From Agrobacterium tumefaciens (lineage in GTDB: Bacteria; Pseudomonadota; Alphaproteobacteria; Rhizobiales; Rhizobiaceae), in contig JAGIAH010000016.1 of NCBI GenBank assembly GCA_017744915.1, positions 29,129 to 93,128 of the forward strand: a DNA stretch of 64,000 bases. The letters are read 5' to 3'. The position numbers were made by a program, and so were the translations under genes. The first letter of the stretch is position 1. Each line of letters begins with the position of its first letter. Shown piece by piece: positions 44,738-53,380 of the stretch. The notes under the pieces are model-generated. The model made no database searches and was not told the DNA's origin. It saw nothing but the letters and a program-made list of their open reading frames with translations.

Positions 44738-45931
44738 TCATAACTTCACGATTGCCGCGGTGACGTACATGAACATTATTCCCGCTCCGAGGCCGCCAAG
44801 GACTGCGGGAGACAGGGACAGAGATGTGAAATTTCGCGCGTTGGTGCGAACCATGTAGGCCGAAACCTCGACGATCACCTGGAGGATGGCTCCGGCCCCG
44901 ATAGCCAGCGCGAAGGCCGTCCATTGCGGCGCATAGGCGAGACTGCCGAGCCACATGCCAAGCACCGCCGGGCCGCCGGCCAGAAGGGTCAATCCGACGA
45001 ATACCCACAATGATGGCCGCTTTTTCAGGATCGGCGCGGCAATGCCGATGCCTTCGGTGATGTTGTGAATGGCAAAGCCGAGCACGAGGAAAGCGCCGAG
45101 ACCCGCAGAGCCCGCGGCAAAGGCCGCGCCTATCGCCAGCCCCTCGCCGAAATTATGCAGGCCGATGCCGAGCGCAATGTAAGTCGCGAGCGCCAGCCCC
45201 GTGGGCGTGCCGTGCCGGCGGCCGACCGCCATCAGGATCAGGAAGGCCGCAAAGGCCCCAAGCACCACCATCACCCGTCCCTGAAACAGCGCGGCCGTCG
45301 CACCGGCGATTTCCAGCGCCTCTTCCGTCATGTCGATGAGAAGATAAAGCAGCAGGCCGATCGTCAGCGCCAGGAGGAAATTCATGCCGCCCTGACCGAC
45401 ATTGCGCAGGGCAGGATAAAACATCAAGCCGATGGCGACGGGCACGACGCCGACAATGATGCCGACCATTGCCTGCGCCCACAATTGTCCGGATGTCGCC
45501 GTGGGAGTGGGTACGGCCACGGCGATTTCATGCTCAAAGCTTACCCCCGAACCGGTCATGACTGTGACGGCATGGGTATCGGCGAGATTCCACGGAAAAT
45601 CGATATTGAGCCAGGCCGTCGAACCCCTTGGAATTTCCCCCGGAGGCGACTGGGTGAATGTCCAGTAGGCAGAGTCCACCTGTATCTGGGCGATCGTCAT
45701 CGGCTCTGAACCGCCGGCGCGAACCAGCAATTGTAGACCCTTGTCGTTGATGACCGTGCGCTCGAAGGTGAGATTTTCGATGGGAGGCGCGCCATTATTG
45801 AGCCGCGCCACCGGATTGGCAGTAAAAATCCAGGCGATTGCGGCGGCCAGCGCCAGAAGCGGCAGGATGATCCAGACAAGATTGAGGCCGGAGCGGGCAG
45901 ATGCGGTTGTATTCGTTTCCAGGACATTCAT
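44738..45931 (-). CDS. ZIP-family metal transporter with N-terminal periplasmic domain
   Basis: A 397-residue protein: one membrane anchor (about 18-38), a beta-rich periplasmic-looking part (about 45-140, PIENLTFERTVINDKGLQLL ... SGVSFEHEIAVAVPTP), then eight or so membrane helices with the ZIP metal-site motifs HNFGEGLAIG and HNITEGIGIA. ZIP proteins move zinc, iron or manganese. ATG 45931 overlaps the multicopper oxidase stop by one base (TGATG); a GTG at 45934 is also possible. Confidence 0.9.
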   Translation of the reverse strand: MNVLETNTTASARSGLNLVWIILPLLALAAAIAWIFTANPVARLNNGAPPIENLTFERTVINDKGLQLLVRAGGSEPMTIAQIQVDSAYWTFTQSPPGEIPRGSTAWLNIDFPWNLADTHAVTVMTGSGVSFEHEIAVAVPTPTATSGQLWAQAMVGIIVGVVPVAIGLMFYPALRNVGQGGMNFLLALTIGLLLYLLIDMTEEALEIAGATAALFQGRVMVVLGAFAAFLILMAVGRRHGTPTGLALATYIALGIGLHNFGEGLAIGAAFAAGSAGLGAFLVLGFAIHNITEGIGIAAPILKKRPSLWVFVGLTLLAGGPAVLGMWLGSLAYAPQWTAFALAIGAGAILQVIVEVSAYMVRTNARNFTSLSLSPAVLGGLGAGIMFMYVTAAIVKL

Positions 45932-47070
45932 CACAGCGCCTCCACGACGTCGAACATGCCCATCCAGCCGAGTTCGGTGAATTCAGTCTGGTGAGGGTGG
46001 AACATATAAAGACCGGGCTCATGCTCGGCGAAGGTAAACTCCAGAATGCCACGTTCAGCCTGGCACTGGGTGATGAGGTCGACGGTCCGCAATGTCGGCG
46101 TCAGCGTCGTTCCCTGATTGAAATAGTTGAAGAAATTACCATGGAGATGGAACGAGTTGATCGGATCGAATTCGAGCACATTGATGAGATAGATGCGCAC
46201 TGGCTTTGAGCGGAGAATTTTGATCGGCTTTTTGGCATAGGCATGCGCGACGGTGTTGACGGCGTAGAACTCGTTCTCCTCGTCGAAATTGGTGTCGAAT
46301 GCGTTCGACACCATCACCATTTCCTGCCAGTCCGCATTTTCGGGCGTGCCGAGCAGGCGTGAGCGTGCGACATCGGCATGTTCGGGATGCCGGTCCGGAT
46401 CCGGATCGATGATGAAGGCGCCATACATGCCCTTGTGCATGTGCCGGCGCAGCGGCACGTTATGGCAATGATAAAGGTGGCAACCAAAGGGTTTGGCGTC
46501 GAATTCGTAAGTGAATTCGCCCCCCGGATCGACCATACCCGGCGTGCCGGGAATGCCATCCATGCGTGCCGAATGGATGCCGTGAAAGTGAAGGGAATGC
46601 GGGTGGGAGCCGTAATTCTTGAAATTCACCCGGATACGGTCGCCCTCCTTGGCGCGCAGGGTCGGCCCCGGCACACGGCCATTATAGGTCCAGGCCGGAA
46701 AAACGACACCGGGCGCAACCTCGATGTCCTTGTCTTCGCCAGTAATCTCGAAGGTGCGAAGGGTGCGGCCGTCGGCGGTGCGTTCCACCGTGCCGGTCTC
46801 CCAATCCGCCAGCATAATGTGAGGGTCGAAACCATTGGTTTGCGGATCGACCTCTCCGACCGTCATCATCGATCCATGCGCGCCGTGGGCTGGTGTCGCG
46901 CCATTCGCCGCGGCGGAGGCCGTCTTTGTCGCGTGGCCTGAATGCGTTGTCTGGCCGGAAGCGTTCGTTGCCAGAAACGCTCCCCCGCTTGCGGCAACCA
47001 GCCCACCGGCAAGCAGCCCTCTGCGGCTGACCAATTCGCTCACGGGTTGCGTTGGTGACTTCTTCTCCAT
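45931..47070 (-). CDS. Two-domain multicopper oxidase with Tat signal
   Basis: A 379-residue periplasmic oxidase with a Tat-type signal (SRRGLLAGGLVAASGGAF). Copper motifs: HSLHFHG, HLYHCHNVPLRRHMHKGMYG (a full type 1 set in domain 1), HLHGNFFNYF and FHPHQTEFTELGWMG, where Pro replaces the Cys in domain 2. This fits the two-domain class with its type 1 copper only in domain 1. The likely role is oxidation of a metal ion or an organic compound. It is translationally coupled to the ZIP transporter. Confidence 0.9.
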   Translation of the reverse strand: MEKKSPTQPVSELVSRRGLLAGGLVAASGGAFLATNASGQTTHSGHATKTASAAANGATPAHGAHGSMMTVGEVDPQTNGFDPHIMLADWETGTVERTADGRTLRTFEITGEDKDIEVAPGVVFPAWTYNGRVPGPTLRAKEGDRIRVNFKNYGSHPHSLHFHGIHSARMDGIPGTPGMVDPGGEFTYEFDAKPFGCHLYHCHNVPLRRHMHKGMYGAFIIDPDPDRHPEHADVARSRLLGTPENADWQEMVMVSNAFDTNFDEENEFYAVNTVAHAYAKKPIKILRSKPVRIYLINVLEFDPINSFHLHGNFFNYFNQGTTLTPTLRTVDLITQCQAERGILEFTFAEHEPGLYMFHPHQTEFTELGWMGMFDVVEAL

Positions 47071-47197
47071 TTGGGACTTTCTTTCCGTGTTTATCTCTTG
47101 TGGCGGCAAGTGCCGTGAAAACCGACGATTTCGCTCGCCTTGTTGCTAATAAGAATTACTTGCAAAGTATAATTACATTCTCACCCGATTCATATTC

Positions 47198-47218
47198 TGC
47201 AATTAGGAATTAATTGCA
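47198..47218. promoter_or_regulatory. Inverted repeat upstream of the oxidase-ZIP operon
   Basis: Perfect 8-bp arms TGCAATTA (47198-47205) and TAATTGCA (47211-47218) around GGAAT, in a strongly AT-rich region 128 bp before the oxidase start. The TGCAA/TTGCA arms are reminiscent of Fur/Mur-type metal operators in rhizobia; that is inference. Confidence 0.5.
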
Positions 47219-47434
47219 ACAAGGTTTTGCGGAAAGAACAGAATATCACCGCCGTCGATCGCTTCCCCGCGAGGGTCTTCCAGCCGAACTGCTCGATTTT
47301 CCACGCAGCGGCACTACAACAGGGGCGCAAATTCCGGCATGCAGGGGTTCCCAAACCGTCGGAAATCTGACCCATTGTGACAAACTGGGCCTTTGATCAG
47401 GACCGGCCTTTCCAACCGCATATCGGATTTAACA

Positions 47435-48547
47435 ATGTCAGCCTTTTCTCGCCTCACGCCGCTTGCCGTCTCACTTCCTTCAACCGTTCCTTTCGTTGGC
47501 CCGGAAGCCATCGAGCGGAACCGGGGCCTCAAGGTGGAAGCGCGAATCGGCGCCAATGAAAGCGGCTTCGGCCCCGCCCCTTCCGTGCTGCTGGCCATGC
47601 GCGATGCGGCGGCAGACACCTGGATGTACAGCGATCCGGAAAATTTCGAACTGAAGGAAGCGCTGGCCATCCACCACGGCGTTGCACGCGGCAATATTGC
47701 CATTGGCAGTGGGGTTGACGGCTTGCTGGGTGAAATCGCCAGGCTGATCGTCGAGCCGGGCACGCCTGTCGTCACCTCGTTTGGCGGCTATCCCACCTTC
47801 AATTACCATGTGAACGGTTTTGGCGGAAAACTCGTCACCACGCCCTATGTCGACGATCATGAAAATCTGGACGGGCTTCTCGATCTCGTCATCCGGGAAA
47901 ATGCGCCGCTCGTCTATTTCGCCAATCCCGACAATCCGATGGGAAGCTGGTGGGAGGCGAGCGAAGTCGTCGCCTTCGCCCGCGCATTGCCGGAAACCTG
48001 CCTGCTCATTCTGGACGAGGCCTATTGCGAAACCGCGCCTGCCAGTGCCGTGCCGGCCATCGATGCGCTGATCGGCCAGCCGAATATCCTGCGCATGCGC
48101 ACCTTCTCGAAAGCCTATGGGTTGGCCGGCGCGCGTGTGGGTTATGCCATCGGCACGCTCGGCAATGTCGAAGCCTTCGACAAGATCCGCAACCATTTCG
48201 GCATGGCGCGCATTTCGGTCGCCGGTGCCCTGGCGGCACTCAAGGATCAGGCCTATCTCAATGAGGTGGTCGGCAAGATTTCCGATGCCCGCGATCGTAT
48301 TTCCACGATCGCCCGCAATAACGGCCTTTCGCCGCTGCCCTCCGCCACCAATTTCGTCACCATCGATTGCCACCGCGATGGCGCTTATGCGCGTGCCATC
48401 GTGGATGGGCTGATGGAACATGGCGTGTTCATCCGCATGCCGGGTGTGGCTCCGCTCAACCGCTGCATTCGAGTAAGCGCCGGCACCGCCGACAAGCTCG
48501 ATCTTTTCGAGCAGGCGCTGCCGAAGGTTCTCAAGGCGCTGGGCTGA
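47435..48547 (+). CDS. Class I/II PLP aminotransferase, HisC-like
   Basis: A 370-residue aminotransferase of fold type I. The PLP lysine is visible in TFSKAYGLAGARVGYA; other landmarks are NPDNPMGSWW and LLILDEAYCE. The closest general type is histidinol-phosphate aminotransferase, but rhizobia carry several copies, and the gene is not in a his operon, so it may act on another amino acid. ATG 47435 gives the usual length. Confidence 0.85.
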   Translation: MSAFSRLTPLAVSLPSTVPFVGPEAIERNRGLKVEARIGANESGFGPAPSVLLAMRDAAADTWMYSDPENFELKEALAIHHGVARGNIAIGSGVDGLLGEIARLIVEPGTPVVTSFGGYPTFNYHVNGFGGKLVTTPYVDDHENLDGLLDLVIRENAPLVYFANPDNPMGSWWEASEVVAFARALPETCLLILDEAYCETAPASAVPAIDALIGQPNILRMRTFSKAYGLAGARVGYAIGTLGNVEAFDKIRNHFGMARISVAGALAALKDQAYLNEVVGKISDARDRISTIARNNGLSPLPSATNFVTIDCHRDGAYARAIVDGLMEHGVFIRMPGVAPLNRCIRVSAGTADKLDLFEQALPKVLKALG

Positions 48548-48561
48548 TATTGAGTATCTTC

Positions 48562-48675
48562 CCGTCATTTCGGCCTTGAGCCGGAATCCAGCGCGATCAA
48601 GCCCTTGATCGCGAAAGACCCTTTCATGCCGCAGACGCGTCGTGGCTGGATGCCGGATCAGGTCCGGCACGACGG
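48562..48675. repeat. Second palindromic repeat family, copy 4
   Basis: Begins CCGTCATTTCGGCCTTGAGC and ends CAGGTCCGGCACGACGG, with a CAAGCCCTTG inner hairpin and the GCGTCGTGGCTGGATGCCGG segment shared with copy 3. Confidence 0.75.
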
Positions 48676-48820
48676 AAGCAGGAAGCGATTCGAAAACCGC
48701 AGGTGCATGCCGGCCGTAGCGGGTTCATCCTCATTACAGGGTGATGCGAATGCGATTCAGCATCCTCCCGCAAACCTCTGCCCGCGAATCATTTTCCGGC
48801 AATGGAACTTCGCCAAACAT

Positions 48821-48860
48821 AAGAAAACCGCGCCGGCCTTGTTCCTGCCGGTCGCGGTTT
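48821..48860 (-). terminator. Terminator downstream of the Sel1 gene
   Basis: Stem AAACCGCG-CCGGC / GCCGG-TCGCGGTTT with one bulge. On the minus strand it is followed by TCTTATG after the T-rich arm. It lies 127 bp beyond the Sel1 stop. Confidence 0.6.
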
Positions 48861-48986
48861 GATGTGTCAGCGCAAAAGCCCTTTTCAAGGCCCTCGCCGC
48901 ATTCCCCTTCGGGTTTACTTTCCTTTGCACCGATCATCGGGACTGGAGGGAACCGGACCGGAAATCTCAATGATGGCTTGGGTAAA

Positions 48987-49250
48987 TCAGTGCATCGTCA
49001 TCCAGTCGCGGGCGGCGCGCAGCGCTTCGGCCAGTTCCGCCTTCGTCATGTTGCGGGCGAGATCGGCGCGCAGTGAGGCGGCTCTTTCCGATCCGCGGAT
49101 CGCGGCGATGTTGAGCCATTTGTGGGCCGCGATCAGGTCCACCTTGCAGCCCCGGCCGGTCGCATAGACCAGGCCGAGATTGCAAAGAGTGTCGGCGCGG
49201 GTTTCGCCACCGGCAGCCATTTCGATATCGCGAATTTCAAAGCGTGCCAT
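48987..49250 (-). CDS. Sel1-repeat small protein
   Basis: An 87-residue protein with a Sel1-like repeat: CNLGLVYATGRGCKVDLIAA followed by HKWLNIAAIRG (x-LG-x-x-Y-x-x-G-x-G-V-x-x-D-x-x-x-A-x-x-W pattern). Such repeats bind proteins; the partner is unknown. There is no signal peptide, so it should be cytoplasmic. Confidence 0.85.
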   Translation of the reverse strand: MARFEIRDIEMAAGGETRADTLCNLGLVYATGRGCKVDLIAAHKWLNIAAIRGSERAASLRADLARNMTKAELAEALRAARDWMTMH

Positions 49251-49853
49251 CGTTTTTATCCCTGTCTTCTGCCTGTTTCATCATTCGCCTTCTTGTCGAG
49301 GCTATCGTCCGGACCTGCCGTCTTTTGCGGCTTTTTCGTCCTTCCGTCCGGCAGGTTTTCCCTGCGCTTTTGATGAGTTCACTATGCCACCGGGCTTTCA
49401 ACGCTCGCTTAAAAGGCATGATTAATGCGCCGCAAACAAACTGCAAACGATTGGTAAAATTGGGTTTTTGTTAAATATCACGGACCGCGGAAATTAAGGA
49501 CTTTGCGGCGAATTTTACGAAAGCTTTACAATTGGATTTAAACTCTTCCTTCACCACGATCAAAACTGCGATTTTCGAATTTCCCCTCTTCGGCTCTTTC
49601 CACATCTGCGAATACCGCCCCGCAGCCGCAAATTTCCTATTTCCTTTTACGTTAACGTAAAATAATATCCGCCCTGCCTGTCATGAGGATGAAACAGGCA
49701 CAGGATAGCGCGGTGTGAGGAGCAATCGTTGCGCCGCAAGGCGGCTTTGGGCCGGAAACGGCACATGGGCAGGCCGAAGGATTTGGATCTGCGCATATAT
49801 CACTTCGGGCAGTCCGGCCCGGGATTGTCTGCGCGAATTTCGGGAGGAACTCT
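49251..49853. other. Intergenic region, AT-rich
   Basis: A 603-bp gap between divergent genes. It is AT-rich from 49420 to 49680 and has no ORF with a ribosome site and plausible protein. I see no RNA gene; the promoter of the DUF2147 gene must lie at its right end. Confidence 0.5.
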
Positions 49854-50192
49854 ATGAAGCGTATAGTGACGATTGCCGCCGCCCTCATGATGAGCGGCAA
49901 CCTTGCCTTTGCCGGCGAGGCGATCGAAGGCAACTGGAAGACCGCCAGCGGCGAAACCGCCGCAATCGGCCCGTGCGGCGGCGCCTTCTGCGTGACGCTG
50001 AAGACCGGCAAACATGCCGGAAAACAGATCGGCAAGCTTTCCGGCAAGGGAAACAGCTATTCGGGCGAAATCACCGACCCCGCCAACGACAAGACCTATA
50101 GCGGCTCCGGCACCGTTTCCGGCAATTCGCTGAGCATGAAGGGCTGCGTGCTGAAGATCCTGTGCAAATCGCAGACCTGGACGCGGCTTTAA
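49854..50192 (+). CDS. DUF2147-type secreted protein
   Basis: A 112-residue exported protein with signal peptide (MKRIVTIAAALMMSGNLAFA) and the DUF2147 pattern: GNWKTASGETAAIGPCGGAF, then ITDPANDKTYSGSGTVSGNS and MKGCVLKILCKSQTWTR. Two Cys pairs suggest periplasmic disulfides. Function of the family is unknown. GGGAGGA precedes the ATG. Confidence 0.88.
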   Translation: MKRIVTIAAALMMSGNLAFAGEAIEGNWKTASGETAAIGPCGGAFCVTLKTGKHAGKQIGKLSGKGNSYSGEITDPANDKTYSGSGTVSGNSLSMKGCVLKILCKSQTWTRL

Positions 50193-50356
50193 TCGAGAAG
50201 GCGGCGGGGGGCTTGTGTCCTCCCGCCCGCAGGCCCGCGCCCGATGGCGCGATGCCCAGTCAAAAGATCGCGTCCGAAACTACGGACGCACGCCGCATGG
50301 AAGCCATATATCCGTTGATGTATCGTTGCCCCAGCCGAACACAACGAAAGCGACGC

Positions 50357-50953
50357 ATGCGCCCCACCCTTTCGACAATCCTGATCGCAGGCACCTCCCA
50401 TGTCGGCAAAAGCACCCTTGCCGACCTGCTGGGCGAAAGGCTGCGCTGCGAGGCAACATCGACCGACAGTCTCGCCCGCCATCCGGGAAGGCCGTGGCCG
50501 GGCATTCCGGCGCCGGTGGAGGAATATTACACACGGCTCTCAGCCGAAACGATCCACTGGTTCCTGAAGATACACCATCAGAACATCTGGCCGCTGATCC
50601 GCACGATGATCGACAGCAGGTCCGGGACCGGCAATCCCGCCATCTTCGAGGGCGCGGCCTTGCGGCCGGAATTCATATCGCCCCTGCTCGGCTGCGGGGC
50701 CGCCGGTGTCTTTCTCCATGCCGACAATGATTTTCTTCTCGAGAGAATGCGCTCTCACGCGCGATATGAAGATGCGACGGCCGGCCAGCGGCGGATCATG
50801 GACGCGTTCATCGAACGCTCGCTGAGTGAAAATACCGAGATGCTGGCATCTGCGCGGGAACATCGCATCCCGATTGTCGACGTCAGCGAGGCAGATGCGT
50901 TCGAGAGCCTTGCGAGCGACCTTGTGGCGCGCGCGGAAACCTCCCGGTCCTGA
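50357..50953 (+). CDS. P-loop kinase-like protein
   Basis: A 198-residue protein with Walker A GTSHVGKST and a small-molecule-kinase layout (DSLARHPG, EGAALRPEFI, HADNDFLLERMRSHARYE). It resembles AAA/2-phosphoglycerate-kinase or zeta-like P-loop kinases but the substrate is unknown. The ATG at 50357 begins the fold directly; earlier in-frame ATGs would add unconserved residues. Confidence 0.7.
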   Translation: MRPTLSTILIAGTSHVGKSTLADLLGERLRCEATSTDSLARHPGRPWPGIPAPVEEYYTRLSAETIHWFLKIHHQNIWPLIRTMIDSRSGTGNPAIFEGAALRPEFISPLLGCGAAGVFLHADNDFLLERMRSHARYEDATAGQRRIMDAFIERSLSENTEMLASAREHRIPIVDVSEADAFESLASDLVARAETSRS

Positions 50954-51117
50954 TCGAAAAGCGGTCGCTGCACGCGATCTCAGCGCCATTGCGGCATCAA
51001 TCCACCATGTCACCGCCCGTTAACATCCCTGAACACCATATGAACCGGGGTCTCAGGGTCCGTTCAGTCCGAGTGTGGCAAAACTCTGTCCATCAACTCC
51101 AATAAAGGGGAATGGAC

Positions 51118-51294
51118 ATGGCAAAGCTGATCAGCCGACTGGCAATCTTCGCGTTTCTCATGGCGATCTTCGCCATGTCCTTCGCCTCGCTCGTCGTTAA
51201 TCCGAACCGCAGTTTCCAGCGGGTGAATGCCGGTGCGGCAATCGCCTGCCAGCACAGCCCGGCGCCCGCCGCCAATTGCCCCGTTGTACTGTGA
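51118..51294 (+). CDS. Small single-helix membrane protein (58 aa)
   Basis: A 58-residue protein with one hydrophobic helix (IFAFLMAIFAMSFASLVV) and a short tail with two Cys (CQHSPAPAANC). ATG 51118 is preferred to 51112 because of GGGGA spacing. The next small membrane ORF starts 10 bp later, so they form a pair. Confidence 0.55.
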   Translation: MAKLISRLAIFAFLMAIFAMSFASLVVNPNRSFQRVNAGAAIACQHSPAPAANCPVVL

Positions 51295-51304
51295 GGACCG
51301 GCCG

Positions 51305-51478
51305 ATGACGACGAGCTTTTCCAACGGCCTGTTCTCCGCCCTGCGGCTGGTGCTGATGGCCTCGATCTTTCTCGGCCCGGTGGCCGGACTTGCCGTTTAC
51401 AAGGCCGATCCCCGCCCCGCCTCCAAAGGCGCCGGTTTCGTGCTTCTGATGAGCCTGCAGCGCGGCGCGCTCGGCTGA
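51305..51478 (+). CDS. Small membrane protein (57 aa)
   Basis: A 57-residue protein with one hydrophobic helix (LVLMASIFLGPVAGLAVYKA) and a short basic tail. GAGGACC precedes the ATG. It follows the 58-residue membrane ORF by 10 bp; both are of unknown function and lack known homologues that I can name. Confidence 0.5.
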   Translation: MTTSFSNGLFSALRLVLMASIFLGPVAGLAVYKADPRPASKGAGFVLLMSLQRGALG

Positions 51479-51578
51479 TATTGCCGCCGCCCTTCTATCC
51501 CGACCGTTTTTCCGTTTCTTTTCAGTTTCTTCGTATTTCTGTCGCTTGCCTGTCGAAATTGGCCTCTTATAATGGGCC

Positions 51579-53084
51579 ATGACAATAGCAAAACGAACGA
51601 TTCCGCCCCTCACCTTCATCAGCCCCGAGCCTTTCGCGCCGCAGACATTCACGGACCCGAAAGAAGCTGTGGCGGCTTTGACCGCGCTTTACGAACGCAA
51701 TACGGCGTTCCTGATCAATTCCTTCACCGACCTTGCCAAGGGCGCACCGATTGCCGGCCGTTACCGCGCCTGCTACCCGCAGGTGAGCCTCGAGACCGCA
51801 ACCTTCGGCCATGTCGATTCGCGCCTCTCCTATGGCCATGTCACCGCACCCGGCGTCTACACGACGACGATCACCCGGCCGGAGCTGTTCCGCCATTACC
51901 TGAAAGAGCAGCTGGGCCTTCTGATGAAGAACCACGGCGTTCCGGTCACGGTGTCGGAATCGGCCACGCCCATTCCGCTGCATTTCGCTTTCGGCGAAGG
52001 CGCCTATGTCGAGGCGGCAGCGGCCTCCTCGCTCTCCGACGTGCCGCTGCGCGATCTGTTCGATACGCCCGATCTCAACAATACCGACGACCTAATTGCC
52101 AATGGCGAATATGATCAGGTGCCGGGCGAACCCGCACCGCTTGCGCCTTTCACGGCGCAGCGCATCGATTATTCGCTGGCCCGCCTCAGCCACTATACGG
52201 CGACCAGTGCCAGCCATTTCCAGAACTTTGTGCTCTTCACCAACTACCAGTTCTATATCGACGAATTCGCCACCTGGGCGCGGCAGCTGATGAAGAATGG
52301 CGGCGAAGGTTACACGGCCTTCGTGGAGCCGGGCAACATCATCACCCCCGCCGGCTCCGACAAGCCGGAGACGGATGCCGTGCTCGCCCGCCTGCCGCAG
52401 ATGCCGGCCTATCACCTGAAGAAAAAGGGCCATGCCGGCATTACGCTGGTCAATATCGGCGTCGGCCCCTCCAACGCCAAGACCATCACCGACCACATCG
52501 CGGTGCTGCGCCCGCACGCCTGGCTGATGGTCGGCCATTGCGCCGGCCTGCGCAACAGCCAGCGGCTGGGCGACTATGTTTTGGCCCATGCCTATGTGCG
52601 TGAAGACCACGTTCTCGATGACGACCTGCCGGTCTGGGTGCCCATTCCGGCGCTCGCCGAAGTGCAGCTGGCGCTGGAAGGTGCTGTCGCCGAAGTCACC
52701 GGTTACGAGGGCTTCGAGCTGAAGCGCATCATGCGCACCGGCACGGTCGCCACCATCGATAACCGCAACTGGGAACTTCGTGACCAGGCCGGTCCAGTCA
52801 AGCGCCTGTCGCAATCCCGTGCCATCGCACTCGACATGGAATCGGCGACCATCGCCGCCAACGGCTTCCGCTTCCGCGTGCCCTACGGCACCCTGCTCTG
52901 CGTCTCCGACAAACCGCTGCATGGCGAATTGAAGCTGCCCGGCATGGCGACGGAGTTCTACCGCACTCAGGTTGCCCAGCATCTGCAGATCGGCATCCGC
53001 GCCGTGCAGAAGCTTGCCGCCATGCCGACGGAGACGCTGCATTCGCGCAAGCTCAGAAGCTTTTACGAGACGGCGTTCCAGTAA
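51579..53084 (+). CDS. amn: AMP nucleosidase
   Basis: A 501-residue enzyme that cleaves AMP to adenine and ribose 5-phosphate. The N-terminal Amn domain (about 1-200) and the C-terminal phosphorylase-like domain (about 230-501) are both present: LVNIGVGPSNAKTITDHIAV, GHCAGLRNSQRLGDYVLAHA and DMESATIAANGFRFRVPYG. Length matches the family. Confidence 0.93.
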   Translation: MTIAKRTIPPLTFISPEPFAPQTFTDPKEAVAALTALYERNTAFLINSFTDLAKGAPIAGRYRACYPQVSLETATFGHVDSRLSYGHVTAPGVYTTTITRPELFRHYLKEQLGLLMKNHGVPVTVSESATPIPLHFAFGEGAYVEAAAASSLSDVPLRDLFDTPDLNNTDDLIANGEYDQVPGEPAPLAPFTAQRIDYSLARLSHYTATSASHFQNFVLFTNYQFYIDEFATWARQLMKNGGEGYTAFVEPGNIITPAGSDKPETDAVLARLPQMPAYHLKKKGHAGITLVNIGVGPSNAKTITDHIAVLRPHAWLMVGHCAGLRNSQRLGDYVLAHAYVREDHVLDDDLPVWVPIPALAEVQLALEGAVAEVTGYEGFELKRIMRTGTVATIDNRNWELRDQAGPVKRLSQSRAIALDMESATIAANGFRFRVPYGTLLCVSDKPLHGELKLPGMATEFYRTQVAQHLQIGIRAVQKLAAMPTETLHSRKLRSFYETAFQ

Positions 53085-53100
53085 AAACAGTATCGCGAAT

Positions 53101-53146
53101 CCTACCCTTGGTGTATAATTTCGAAGATACATACACCAAGGGTAGG
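53101..53146 (+). promoter_or_regulatory. vapBC promoter/operator with 16-bp inverted repeat
   Basis: Perfect 16-bp arms (53101-53116 and 53131-53146) around a 14-bp spacer. The left arm and spacer hold a TATAAT -10 box (53114-53119); the right arm ends in the AAGGGTAGG sequence that serves as the vapB ribosome site. Repressor binding would block RNA polymerase, and a transcript reading through both arms would hide the ribosome site. Confidence 0.85.
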
Positions 53147-53149
53147 TCT

Positions 53150-53380
53150 ATGCGCACCAATATTGAACTTGATGATGCCTTGATCGCCGAGGCGATGGAA
53201 ATCACCGGCCTTCCGACGAAAAAGGCGACGGTTGAGAAGGCGTTGCGGGATCTTGTGGAAAATCTCGGACGACGCAAAGCGTTGGAAGAACTGCGAGGCA
53301 TCGGCTGGAGTGGCAGTCTGGACGATATTCGCAATAGCTGGAGCGCAGACGACATCAAAGCGCAAGACGCCGCGGAATGA
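53150..53380 (+). CDS. vapB: VapB-type antitoxin
   Basis: A 76-residue protein starting MRTNIELDDALIAEAMEITG, a ribbon-helix-helix DNA-binding strand and helix, then KKATVEKALRDLVENLGRRK and a flexible C-terminal tail (WSGSLDDIRNSWSADD) that should wrap the toxin. ATG 53150 is supported by the AGGGTAGG site. It overlaps vapC by ATGA. Confidence 0.9.
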   Translation: MRTNIELDDALIAEAMEITGLPTKKATVEKALRDLVENLGRRKALEELRGIGWSGSLDDIRNSWSADDIKAQDAAE

